Shown here: positions 1 to 8,342 of the stretch, in pieces | Layout of the letters: each line of letters opens with the position of its first letter | Position numbering within the stretch: position 1 is the stretch's first letter | DNA from: an uncultured Caulobacterales bacterium | GTDB lineage: Bacteria > Pseudomonadota > Alphaproteobacteria > Caulobacterales > Caulobacteraceae | Assembly (NCBI GenBank): GCA_903837135.1 | Contig: CAILTK010000089.1 | Coordinates: 124,001 to 188,000 of the forward strand | Length of the DNA stretch: 64,000 nt | Reading direction: 5' to 3' | Position numbers and translations under genes: made by a program | The notes under the pieces: generated by a model | Seen by the model: only the letters and a program-made list of their open reading frames with translations | Databases searched by the model: none | Told to the model about the DNA's origin: nothing

Positions 1-216
1 GCGGCCCACCGCCTCGGCGATCTCGGGCCGGCCGTGACCGGCGTTGACGCACCAGAGGCCGGACACCCCGTCCATCACCGGCTGGCCCTCGGGCGTGCGG
101 TAGAACATGCCGCTGGCGGAGGCCAGCATGCGCGGGGCGGCTTTGAACTGGCGATTGGCGGTGAACGGCATCCACCAGGCGTCGAGGTCGAGCGTGTTGC
201 GCAGGATGGCGTTCAC
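1..216 (-). CDS. omega-amino acid (beta-alanine)--pyruvate aminotransferase, N-terminal part
   Basis: Only the first 72 codons lie in the window. The translation begins MNAILRNTLDLDAWWMPFTA and continues through a segment with GLWCVNAGHGR, which matches the N-terminus of class III PLP-dependent beta-alanine/omega-amino acid:pyruvate aminotransferases. This family moves the amino group of beta-alanine or other omega-amines to pyruvate, giving alanine. The GTG start at 216 has a good GAAGGAG ribosome-binding site just upstream. The gene lies 67 bp after the C69 hydrolase on the same strand and may be the last gene of that operon. The PLP lysine is outside the window. It is not in the ORF track because it is cut by the edge. 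Confidence 0.85.
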   Translation of the reverse strand, partial: MNAILRNTLDLDAWWMPFTANRQFKAAPRMLASASGMFYRTPEGQPVMDGVSGLWCVNAGHGRPEIAEAVGR

Positions 217-283
217 GGCGGGCTCCTTCAGAGATGGGGAATAGGGTGCACGCGGCGGACAGGCGTCGCAAGCACCGGAGGCG

Positions 284-1621
284 TCACGGGCGCGGAAACC
301 CGGCGACTGCGTTCAGCCGCGCCCAGGAAAGCGCCATCGACCGGCTCGGACGCCGGGCCGCGACGCGGTTGGTGGAAAGGGCGGCGCGCCAGCGGGCTTC
401 GGCGGCCTCCGCCTCGGCCCAGCAGGCCGCGACGGCGCCGGCGAGCGCCGCCTCGTCCGCGATCCAGGCGGCGTCCATGCGGGCGCGGAAGCCGGCCTCG
501 AGGGCGTCGCGCTCGTCGGCGATGAGGCGCAGGGCGGCGGGCATGTCGTCGAGCGCCGCGCGATGCAGGCGTTCGTGGCGCCACCACAGGCTTTCCACAT
601 CGGCGTGGTCGGTGGGCGCCGGGCCGAACCCGGGCGATGGAAGCCCGATCACGACGGGCTTGAACAGGCTGAGGCAGGGCGCGGACGTGCCGGTAACCCA
701 ATGGGTGATCCGCCCCGGCGTGAGGTCCGAAGCCATGGAGGCGACGCTCTGGCTCCGCCGCGCGCCGGGGCCCGCGTGCATGCAGATCGAGCGCTGCAGG
801 GTCTTCGACGGCGACCAGTCCGGATCGCCGTCGGCCTCCGGCCCGTGGTCGCGCAGCACGCCCAGGAGGTCGGCCAGCCCGATCCGGCCGGCCCTGGGCG
901 AGAGCAGGGCGGTCGCCCGCGCGCAGCGGCCGCGCCCGAAGCTCACGGCGTCGCGGACCGGATCGATCAGCCGTTCGGCGAGATCGAACCGTCCCTCCGC
1001 ATCGGTCCAGCCTTCGCGCGTCGCGTGGGACCGCAGGTCCGCGCTCATGGCCGTCGGGGCCCTGCCGATGCTGAGGGCGTTGGACAGGGCGCGCACCCCT
1101 TCGATCCGCTCCACCGCCCACCAGCGGCCCACCGTCTCGAGCACGAAGGCCTCGCGCGGGTCGGCGATGACGAAGCCGTTGTGATAATAGAACCGGCCGA
1201 GATGGCCGCAGTCCCCGCCCTGGCCGTGGCGTTCGAGCAGGCCGGTGATCACCCCTACCGCCTCGGCCGCGCTCGCCGCCCGCTCGAGGCCGAGCCGGAC
1301 CAGGTCCATGCCGGTCAGGGCGCGGCGGCGGGCGGCCGGGACGTGCGCATGCATGGCCTCGTTGCCGATCGTCACGCCGTGTTCGTTGACGCCCATCTCC
1401 GCGCCCCACATCCAGAACGGCCGGCTGACCAGGCAGGCGTGGGTCTCGGCCGCCTGGTCGATCTCGATGTAGGTGGCGCGCAGCCGCGATCCCGGCGCGC
1501 GCCGCCGGCGCGGGATGATCTCCAGCGCCTGGGCCTCGTTGCGCTCCCGGTCGCTGTTCTTGGCGAACAGCAGGGCGCCCGACGCGGTGACGGCCGGCGT
1601 CGCGGCCAGGGTGTCGCACAT
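284..1621 (-). CDS. C69/secernin-type Ntn hydrolase (dipeptidase-like)
   Basis: The 445-residue protein starts MCDTLAATPA and soon has FAKNSDR. This is the hallmark of the secernin/C69 peptidase group, where Met removal exposes Cys2 as the N-terminal nucleophile. GVNEHGVTIGNEA is also typical of the group. Members cleave amide or peptide bonds, but the substrate here cannot be read from sequence. There is no signal peptide, so it is probably cytoplasmic. The gene starts 27 bp after an OFA transporter and is followed by an omega-aminotransferase, suggesting import and breakdown of an amide or amino compound. The longer overlapping ORF at 228..1685 is a shadow. Confidence 0.8.
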   Translation of the reverse strand: MCDTLAATPAVTASGALLFAKNSDRERNEAQALEIIPRRRRAPGSRLRATYIEIDQAAETHACLVSRPFWMWGAEMGVNEHGVTIGNEAMHAHVPAARRRALTGMDLVRLGLERAASAAEAVGVITGLLERHGQGGDCGHLGRFYYHNGFVIADPREAFVLETVGRWWAVERIEGVRALSNALSIGRAPTAMSADLRSHATREGWTDAEGRFDLAERLIDPVRDAVSFGRGRCARATALLSPRAGRIGLADLLGVLRDHGPEADGDPDWSPSKTLQRSICMHAGPGARRSQSVASMASDLTPGRITHWVTGTSAPCLSLFKPVVIGLPSPGFGPAPTDHADVESLWWRHERLHRAALDDMPAALRLIADERDALEAGFRARMDAAWIADEAALAGAVAACWAEAEAAEARWRAALSTNRVAARRPSRSMALSWARLNAVAGFPRP

Positions 1622-1648
1622 GGCCGCAGAGTGCCCGCATCGACGGGG

Positions 1649-3259
1649 TCAGAGCAAGGCCGCCGCCTTCTGCAGGGCGATCCACAGGCCGAGGGCGAAG
1701 GGAATTCCCACCGCCAGCCAGGCAAGCCCGCCGATCAGGCCGAAACGGCCTCGCGCCGCCGTGTCCGCAGTCCCCGCGGCCGACGCGGACTGAACCGTGT
1801 CCGCCCGGGCCAGCTCCTCCGCCGACATCTGGCGTTTCGGGTCCACCGGCCGGATCAGCAGATCACAGATCAGGCCGACGAACAGCAGGCCCGCCATCAG
1901 GTAGAGGGTGCCGTCATAGACGAGGGCCTTGGCCACGCCGTGGTCGAGCTGGGTCTGGCGCGCGGCGGCGATCAGCATGGGGCCGGCGACGCCCGCCACC
2001 GACCAGGCGGTGAGGATCCGGCCATGGATGGCGCCGACGAACCGGGTTCCGAAGATGTCGGCGATATAGGCCGGGATGCTGGCGAAACCGCCGCCGTAGA
2101 GGGTCAGGATGATGCAGACGGCGGCGACGAACGGGGCGGCGAGGCCCAGGTGGCCGAAGCCCGGCAGGGCGCTGTAGAGAGCGATGCCGAGGATGAAGAA
2201 GACCGCGTAGGTGGTCTTGCGGCCAAGGACGTCCGAAACCGACGCCCAGAAGATCCGGCCGAGGCTGTTGAACAGGCTGATGAGGCCCACCAAGCCCGCG
2301 GCCGCGGCGACGAGGGCGGCCTTCTGGGCGGCGGACAGGGTCGCGTGCGCGTCCAGGCCGAGCAGCCGCCCGCCGAACACCTCCTGCAGCATGGGGCTGG
2401 CCATCGAGATCACCGCGATGCCGGCGGTGACGTTCAGGCACAGCACGCCCCAGATCAGCCAGAACTGCGGCGTCTTCCACGCCTGGTTCAGATGGACGTG
2501 GCCGTGGGCGATCAGCGAGCCCTTGGTCTCGCCGGGCGTCCAGCCCGCGGGCCGCCAGCCCTCCGGCGCGATGCGGAATCCGAACGCGCCCAGGCTCATC
2601 ACCAGGGCGTAGATCAGGCCGAGCGCCATCAGGGTCGGCGCGACGCCCTGGACCGGGCCGCGGGCCGTCCGCCCCATCAGCCAGACGGCCAGGGGGGAGC
2701 CGATCATGGCCCCGCCGCCATAGCCCATGATGGCGAAACCCGTCGCCATGCCGCGCCGGTCGGGAAACCATTTGATCAGGGTGGAGACCGGGGTGATGTA
2801 GCCGAGGCCCTGGCCGATCCCGCCGATCACGCCGCAGCCGAGGAACACCAGCCAGAGCTGATGGATCGACACGCCGTAGCCGCCGATCACGAGGCCGCCG
2901 CCCCAGCACAGGGCGGCGATCAGCCCGGACTGGCGCGGCCCGGCGCGCTCGACCCAGCCGCCCCAGATCGCCGCCGAGACCCCGAGCATGGCGATGAAGG
3001 TTTCGAACACGTGGGTGACGTCGGCGACGGTCCAGTTGCAACCGCCCGCGGTGAGTTCGTTCACGAAGCCCGCGTGGCAGGCCGGCGCGCCCGGCAGGAG
3101 CCTGGACATCGGCAGCCAGAACACGCTGAAGCCGTAGGCCATGCCGATGCACAGGTGGATCGCCAGGGCGGCCGGGGGCGCCAGCCAGCGGTTGAAGCCG
3201 GGGCCGGCGATGATGCGCTCGCGGCCGAGCAGGCGCGGGACATCCGGCCGATCCGTCAT
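1649..3259 (-). CDS. OFA-family MFS transporter (oxalate/formate antiporter-like)
   Basis: The 536-residue protein has about 12 hydrophobic segments. It carries the OFA-type opening GMAYGFSVFWLP and the loop WFPDRRGMATGFAIMGYGGGA. A long loop near residues 60-70 is followed by the core helices, and the C-terminus is a short hydrophilic tail plus one extra hydrophobic segment. OFA carriers move small carboxylates or related acids across the inner membrane. The ATG at 3259 (MTDRPDVP) has GAGGAG about 9 nt upstream and is preferred to the ORF-track start at 3322. It is probably the first gene of an operon with the C69 hydrolase. The substrate is unknown. Confidence 0.8.
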   Translation of the reverse strand: MTDRPDVPRLLGRERIIAGPGFNRWLAPPAALAIHLCIGMAYGFSVFWLPMSRLLPGAPACHAGFVNELTAGGCNWTVADVTHVFETFIAMLGVSAAIWGGWVERAGPRQSGLIAALCWGGGLVIGGYGVSIHQLWLVFLGCGVIGGIGQGLGYITPVSTLIKWFPDRRGMATGFAIMGYGGGAMIGSPLAVWLMGRTARGPVQGVAPTLMALGLIYALVMSLGAFGFRIAPEGWRPAGWTPGETKGSLIAHGHVHLNQAWKTPQFWLIWGVLCLNVTAGIAVISMASPMLQEVFGGRLLGLDAHATLSAAQKAALVAAAAGLVGLISLFNSLGRIFWASVSDVLGRKTTYAVFFILGIALYSALPGFGHLGLAAPFVAAVCIILTLYGGGFASIPAYIADIFGTRFVGAIHGRILTAWSVAGVAGPMLIAAARQTQLDHGVAKALVYDGTLYLMAGLLFVGLICDLLIRPVDPKRQMSAEELARADTVQSASAAGTADTAARGRFGLIGGLAWLAVGIPFALGLWIALQKAAALL

Positions 3260-3456
3260 GGAAGAGAGGCTCCTCGCTGTGAATTCGCCATGGGCCGTCC
3301 GGCCGACGCGCCGTCCGGGCAAGCCGGCGTTGCGAAACGTCAGCGCCGGGAGAGGACGGACTGGAGACTCATGGGAGGTCGAACCTAGACCAGGGCGGCC
3401 ATCGGGTTCAAAGCCTAAAGCGGCGCCGACGGGCGAACGGGCGGCGGGAGAGCCAG

Positions 3457-3981
3457 ATGGTCCAGGGGTGGAAGCAGGTCGGTCCGCAGCGCTATCGCGA
3501 GAGCTTCGGCCGCTATCTCGAGGAGTTCACCGTCGGCGACGTCTATGAGCACCGGCCCGGCAAGACGGTGACCGAGTACGACAACCACCTGTTCACCCTG
3601 CTGACCCTCAACACCCACCCCCTGCACTTCGACGCCGAGTACGGCAAGCTGACCGAGTGGGGCCGCAATCTGGTGGTCAGCCCCTACACCCTGTCGCTCT
3701 TGATCGGCATGAGCGTCTCGGACCTGTCGCAGAAGACCATCGCCAACCTCGGCATGGACGAGGTGAGGTTCACCGCCCCGGTGTTCGCCGGAGACACCCT
3801 TTACGCCGAGAGCGAGGTGCTGGAGGTCCGCCCCAGCCGGTCGCGGCCGGGGCAGGGGATCGTCACCGTGCGCACCACCGGCAGGAACCAGGCCGACGTC
3901 GTGGTCTGCACCTTCAAACGCAGCATGCTGATCCCCGCCAAGGGCCACGCGGTGGAGGACCAGCCGGGCAGCCGGTACTAG
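3457..3981 (+). CDS. MaoC-family hot-dog dehydratase
   Basis: The 174-residue protein is a single hot-dog domain of the MaoC type. It includes GKTVTEYDNHLFT followed by NTHPLHFD, the region that supplies the Asp/Asn-His hydratase dyad, and later VRFTAPVFAGDTLYAESEV, the usual MaoC C-terminal strand. Such enzymes hydrate enoyl-CoA or mesaconyl-CoA type thioesters. The protein stands alone between the OFA transporter, which diverges from it, and the RDD gene, so its pathway is not indicated. AGAGCC upstream of the ATG is a weak ribosome-binding site. Confidence 0.8.
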   Translation: MVQGWKQVGPQRYRESFGRYLEEFTVGDVYEHRPGKTVTEYDNHLFTLLTLNTHPLHFDAEYGKLTEWGRNLVVSPYTLSLLIGMSVSDLSQKTIANLGMDEVRFTAPVFAGDTLYAESEVLEVRPSRSRPGQGIVTVRTTGRNQADVVVCTFKRSMLIPAKGHAVEDQPGSRY

Positions 3982-4267
3982 GGCGAACGCCATCCGCCTG
4001 AAACGCACGACGACTTAAGGATCTTCACCGGCCGCATCTCCGCGCGCCCGGCGTGCCTTTCGCGGCGTGGCGGCCCGATTGGGCCCCGTAAATGGAGCCT
4101 GGCGAAGCAGATCAAGTGTGAAGTGCTGGCGAAGGGACCCTCGCGCTTCGCAGGAACTCAGGCTCGCCGCGGACGCCCCGCCAAGGGCGCGGCGGCGGTG
4201 AATATTGTATTTGCATCTCGATCAAATTCATGTTCCCTATTCGTTCTCGGCGGGATCGGAGGCGGGC

Positions 4268-5236
4268 ATGTCTGACAGAGACTCGGGGTTTGTCGAAGAA
4301 GTGACGTCCGCCGCAGGTTTCGTCCCGATTGCAGGGGCGAGGCCTGTCGAGCGGTCCGGGGCGGCGGGACCTAATCTCGCCTGGGCGAGATTCTGGGCCA
4401 AGTCCGTCGACGTGATGCTCTACACCTTCCTGATGATTGGACCGGCGTCGTTGATCCCCGGGATCGCCGGTGTGGCCCCGACATTCTTTGGGCTCGTCTC
4501 GTTTCCGCTGGCTCTCCTCATAGATGCGGTCGTCCTCAGCGTCTTTGGTACGTCCATCGGCAAGATGTTGGCGGGCGTCAGAGTTGTGGGGGAGACTGGA
4601 AGACCCCCGGGCCTCGCCAGGAGTTTCGAGAGAAACCTCAGGATATACCTGATTTCGGCGTTCGGACTTGCGCCGTTGGCGGCGCCCTTTTATCTACTGC
4701 AATACCTTACGCTTCGGCGCACGGGGTCGACCTGGTGGGATCGAAACGCCGGCACGCGGGTGGAGTCGGTGGGATCCGGTCCTGTCAGGACCTTCATCCT
4801 GGGGTGCGGCTATCTGGTCCTTGTGGCCGGCCTCTACGTTCTCATCGTGGTGCTGAAGGTGAGTCGTGAGCCGCCGAGCGAGGACGCGTCGATGCGCGCC
4901 GCCGTGGCGACCCCGGAAAGGCCCGCCCAGGGACTGCAGGCCGCCATCGACGCCCTCAGATCCAAGCTGCCGATGCGGATCGACGACACGACGTCTCTCC
5001 AAGGCCTGCAGGTCGGCGACGGCGTGCTGACCTACTATTACGATGTAAAGGCGGAACCGTCGCAGTGGAGCGCCGGAAAGGACGAGCGGCGATCGAGCCT
5101 GTTTGCGGCCTACTGCGCGTCCTCGTCGCTGGCCGCCGCCGGCGTCACCGCTCGATACGACTATTACGCCGGCGAGACCCATCTCGGCAGCTTCACCTTC
5201 CAACCGTCCGAGTGCGGCGCCAAGTCAGCAACCTAG
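4268..5236 (+). CDS. RDD-family membrane protein with C-terminal extracytoplasmic domain
   Basis: The 322-residue protein carries an RDD domain (about residues 35-165), visible in ARFWAKSVDVMLY and GTSIGKMLAGVRV. Three hydrophobic helices lie in that domain, and a further helix near residue 180 is followed by a soluble region of about 130 residues. RDD proteins are inner-membrane proteins of mostly unknown role; some affect ion balance. The C-terminal part has no motif I recognise. The ATG at 4268 follows GGAGGC and is chosen over 4205. Its TAG stop sits in a CTAG that also ends the vapC remnant on the other strand. The 286 bp upstream show nothing clear. Confidence 0.75.
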   Translation: MSDRDSGFVEEVTSAAGFVPIAGARPVERSGAAGPNLAWARFWAKSVDVMLYTFLMIGPASLIPGIAGVAPTFFGLVSFPLALLIDAVVLSVFGTSIGKMLAGVRVVGETGRPPGLARSFERNLRIYLISAFGLAPLAAPFYLLQYLTLRRTGSTWWDRNAGTRVESVGSGPVRTFILGCGYLVLVAGLYVLIVVLKVSREPPSEDASMRAAVATPERPAQGLQAAIDALRSKLPMRIDDTTSLQGLQVGDGVLTYYYDVKAEPSQWSAGKDERRSSLFAAYCASSSLAAAGVTARYDYYAGETHLGSFTFQPSECGAKSAT

Positions 5237-5394
5237 GGTGAATCCACCGCTGCCCCATGGTCGTCATAGATGATCGGATTGATGGCGATCTCGTCATGGT
5301 CCGCGGCATCGGCCAGGGCCTCCTCCGGCCGGACCTTCCAGACGCCGTCCTCAGAGAGGACGTCGATGATCACATGGGAGTCGATGGGGATCAT
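5233..5394 (-). pseudogene. truncated VapC-type PIN toxin
   Basis: Translating the minus strand from 5394 gives a 53-codon ORF beginning MIPIDSHVIIDVL and reaching NPIIYDD before a TAG. This is the N-terminal third of a VapC PIN-domain RNase; full proteins are about 130 residues. The first catalytic Asp (IDS) is present. The Glu that normally follows NPIIY is replaced, and the two later acidic residues are missing. The start overlaps the antitoxin stop as ATGA, the normal vapBC coupling, so this is the remains of a real pair. The stop overlaps the stop of the convergent RDD gene. Too short for the ORF track. Confidence 0.75.
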
Positions 5395-5657
5395 TCGCCG
5401 GGCGGTGTGTCCGCGTTCGCCGCCGCCCCGCGCATTAATGCGATAACCTGGTCCGCGGTCATCTTGAACGCGCCCTTTCCCCTCAGTCGCTCGACCAGCG
5501 CGCGCCCGCGGCTCTTGCGGGCCGTCCCAGGCTTGGCCTTGACCAGGCGCACCCCGCCGGCCTCGAGCCTGAACTCCACCTCCGTGCCCGGCACGAGGCC
5601 CGCCTGCTCACGCAGAGCGTGTGGGATGGTCACCTGCCCCTTGGACGTGATCCGCAT
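5391..5657 (-). CDS. AbrB/MazE/SpoVT-type antitoxin (VapB-like)
   Basis: The 88-residue protein opens MRITSKGQVTIPHALREQAG, the swapped-hairpin AbrB DNA-binding fold, with GLVPGTEVEFRLE completing the domain. The C-terminal 40 residues would normally wrap the VapC toxin and repress the operon. The partner toxin immediately downstream is truncated, so this is now a solitary antitoxin. It could still bind its own promoter or neutralise a related toxin elsewhere; that is inference. The gene diverges from the thiolase at 5796. Confidence 0.85.
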   Translation of the reverse strand: MRITSKGQVTIPHALREQAGLVPGTEVEFRLEAGGVRLVKAKPGTARKSRGRALVERLRGKGAFKMTADQVIALMRGAAANADTPPGE

Positions 5658-5795
5658 CGGAGCGTCTTTCTTACTTATGAGACTAAGTGACGAAGACGGC
5701 GACAGCGTTCAAGCCGACATGGGCGTGGAAAATTGCTCCGCCCCGCGTATGGTTATATCCCGGTCCGACGCTTCCACCGTCCCCGAGAGTCCCCC

Positions 5796-7004
5796 ATGCG
5801 CCGCGCCGCCATCGTCTCCCCCCTACGCACCGCCGTCGGCAAGTTCCAGGGCGGGCTGGCGAGCCTGCAGGCGGGCGAGCTCGGGGCGGTGATCCTGCGC
5901 GCGCTGATGGCGCGCACCGGGATCGATCCCGAGCGGATCGACGACGTGATCTTCGCCCAGGGCTACGCCAATGGCGAGGCGCCCTGCATCGCCCGCTGGT
6001 CGGCGCTGGCCGCGGATCTGCCGATTTCGGTGCCGGGCTATCAGCTCGACCGGCGCTGCGGCTCGGGCCTGCAGGCGGTGATCGATGCGGCGATGATGGT
6101 GCAGACCGGCGCCGCCGACGTGGTGGTGGCGGGCGGCGTCGAGAGCATGAGCAATGTGGAGTATTACTCCACCGACATGCGCAACGGCGCCCGCGCCGGT
6201 TCGGTGACCATGCACGACCGGTTGAGCCGCGGCCGGGTGATGAGCCAGCCGATCAGCCGCTTCGGCGTCATCTCCGGCATGATCGAGACGGCGGAGAACC
6301 TGGCCCGCGACTACCAGATCACGCGCGAGCAGGCCGACGCCTACGCCGCGCGCAGCCACCGACGGGCCGCCGCCGCCTGGGCCGAGGGCAGGTTCGACGA
6401 CGAGCTGGTCCCCGTGTCCGTGCCCCAGCGCAAGGGCGATCCGATCGAGTTCAGGAAGGACGAGGGCGTGCGCGCCGACGCCACGCCCGAGAGCCTGGGT
6501 CAGCTCAAGCCGATCGAGAAGGGCGGGGTGGTCACCGCCGGGAACGCAAGCCAGCAGAACGACGCCGCCGCCGCCTGCCTGGTGGTGGCCGAGGACCTTC
6601 TGGAGACGCTGAACCTCGAGCCGATGGGCTGGTTCGTCGGCTGGGCGGCGGCCGGGTGCGATCCCTCGCGCATGGGCATCGGCCCAGTGCCGGCGGTGGA
6701 GCGCCTGTTCGGCCGCACCGGCATCGGCTGGGACGACATCGACGTGGTCGAGCTCAACGAGGCCTTCGCCCCGCAGGTGCTGGCGGTGCTGAAGGGCTGG
6801 GGCTGGTCGGAGGACGACAGCCGCAACGACATCCTCAACGTCAACGGCTCGGGCATCTCGCTCGGCCATCCGATCGGGGCCACCGGCGGGCGGATCCTGG
6901 CCAATCTGCTGCGCGAGCTGCAGCGCCGCGACGGCCGTTACGGGCTCGAGACCATGTGCATCGGCGGCGGCCAGGGCCTGGCGGCGATCTTCGAACGGGC
7001 GTGA
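5796..7004 (+). CDS. thiolase (acetyl-CoA C-acyltransferase)
   Basis: The 402-residue protein is a complete thiolase. MRRAAIVSPLRTAVGKF is the N-terminus, DRRCGSGLQAV holds the acyl-accepting Cys near residue 90, and the C-terminus has NGSGISLGHPIGATG with the catalytic His and CIGGGQG with the second Cys. It cleaves or condenses 3-oxoacyl-CoA; the chain length or ring-derived substrate is not evident. The ATG at 5796 fits the family start better than the track start at 5733. Its TGA overlaps the GTG of the CoA-transferase gene, so the two are translationally coupled. Confidence 0.9.
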   Translation: MRRAAIVSPLRTAVGKFQGGLASLQAGELGAVILRALMARTGIDPERIDDVIFAQGYANGEAPCIARWSALAADLPISVPGYQLDRRCGSGLQAVIDAAMMVQTGAADVVVAGGVESMSNVEYYSTDMRNGARAGSVTMHDRLSRGRVMSQPISRFGVISGMIETAENLARDYQITREQADAYAARSHRRAAAAWAEGRFDDELVPVSVPQRKGDPIEFRKDEGVRADATPESLGQLKPIEKGGVVTAGNASQQNDAAAACLVVAEDLLETLNLEPMGWFVGWAAAGCDPSRMGIGPVPAVERLFGRTGIGWDDIDVVELNEAFAPQVLAVLKGWGWSEDDSRNDILNVNGSGISLGHPIGATGGRILANLLRELQRRDGRYGLETMCIGGGQGLAAIFERA

Positions 7005-8239
7005 TCCCGCCCCGCATCCGGCCCGAGGCGATCCTCGACCATTTCCGTCCGGGGGCGACGATCTACATCCCGGGCGGCGTCGCCGAACTCGGCGTCCTGC
7101 GCGAGCTCCTGATCGCTGAGCCCGACCGCCTCGACGGCGTCACCCTGGTCAGCGGCCTGATCCCCGGGATCAACAGCTTCGACTATGCCGGCCTGCATCC
7201 GGGAGCGCGGCTACGCGTGTTCATGATGTCCGACGCCCTGCGGGCCTCGTTCGCGGCGGGGCGGGTGGAGGTTTTGCCGCTCGCCTACACCGGCACGGCC
7301 GCCTATCTGGCGGCGCTGCAGGCCGACCTCGCTCTCCTGCACCTGACGCCGCCCGAGGACGGCGTCTGCCGCTTCGGCGCGGCCGCCGACTTCGGGCCCA
7401 TCGCAGCCCGTTCGGCCAGGGCGCGGATCGGGATGCTCAACACCGGCATGCCCCGGCCGGCGGTCTCACCGGGCGTCGCCCTGTCGGACCTCGACGCCGT
7501 GGTCGAGATCGATGCGCCCCTGCCGACCTTCGCCGATCCGGCCCCGTCGCCGGCGCTGGAGGCCCTGGCCAGGGGGGTGGCCGACCTCGTGCCGGATGGC
7601 GCGGTGGTGGAGACGGGGGTCGGCGCCGCGCCCGCCGCCGTCTGGCGGGCGCTGCACGGTCACCGGAACCTGCGGCTCCGCTCCGGCCTCGTCACCGACG
7701 GCGTGCTGCAGGCCTGGAGGGCCGGGGCGATGGCCGGGCGCGGCCATCTGGCCGGCATCGCCTATGGAAGCGCCGACCTGCACGCCTGGCTCGATCGCCA
7801 GGACCGGGTGGCCTTCGCCGACGTCTTCACCACCCACCTGCCGGACCCGACGGACCCCGCGCCGTTCATGGCCATCAATTCGGCGCTCGAGGTCGACCTC
7901 TACGGCCAGGTGAACCTCGAATGGCGCGCCGGGCGCTGGGTCAGCGGCGTCGGCGGGGCGCCGGACTTCACCCGCATCGCCCGGGCCAGCCCCGGCGGCC
8001 GTTCGATCGTCGCCCTGCCGTCCACCGCCGGCGCCATCTCGCGCATCGTCGCCCGCCTGGAGACGCCAACGGTGTCTCTGCCGCGCACCGAGGTCGACAC
8101 CATCGCCACCGAGCACGGCGTCGCCGACCTCAAGCCGCTTGATCCCGACCGGCGCGCCGAGGCCCTCATCGCCATCGCCGCGCCCGCGCACCGGGCGGCG
8201 CTGGCCGACGCCTGGCGCCGGCTGCGCGGCGCGGGCTGA
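7001..8239 (+). CDS. acetyl-CoA hydrolase/4-hydroxybutyrate CoA-transferase family protein
   Basis: The GTG at 7001 overlaps the thiolase stop (GTGA) and gives a 412-residue protein; the track ORF from 5687 is only an upstream read-through. The C-terminal half shows MAINSALEVDLYGQVN and SGVGGAPDF, typical of the acetyl-CoA hydrolase/transferase C-terminal domain. The N-terminal domain has PGGVAELGVL. These enzymes move CoA between acyl groups. Coupling to a thiolase suggests activation or recovery of a short acyl acid during its breakdown. The exact substrate is not shown. Confidence 0.8.
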   Translation: MIPPRIRPEAILDHFRPGATIYIPGGVAELGVLRELLIAEPDRLDGVTLVSGLIPGINSFDYAGLHPGARLRVFMMSDALRASFAAGRVEVLPLAYTGTAAYLAALQADLALLHLTPPEDGVCRFGAAADFGPIAARSARARIGMLNTGMPRPAVSPGVALSDLDAVVEIDAPLPTFADPAPSPALEALARGVADLVPDGAVVETGVGAAPAAVWRALHGHRNLRLRSGLVTDGVLQAWRAGAMAGRGHLAGIAYGSADLHAWLDRQDRVAFADVFTTHLPDPTDPAPFMAINSALEVDLYGQVNLEWRAGRWVSGVGGAPDFTRIARASPGGRSIVALPSTAGAISRIVARLETPTVSLPRTEVDTIATEHGVADLKPLDPDRRAEALIAIAAPAHRAALADAWRRLRGAG

Positions 8240-8342
8240 CGCCGACGGCGTGCGCTGCGCCGCGGTGAACGGATCCGGGGACAAGCGCCACGCGCCTTCC
8301 GGGATGGCGACCACTTTTCCGGACCGGAGGACGGCTTCGGGT

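Noticed and set aside
563-3388. 941-residue plus-strand ORF
   Set aside because: It runs antisense through the C69 and OFA genes and is rich in Arg, Ala, Gly and His, the usual signature of a GC-rich shadow frame.
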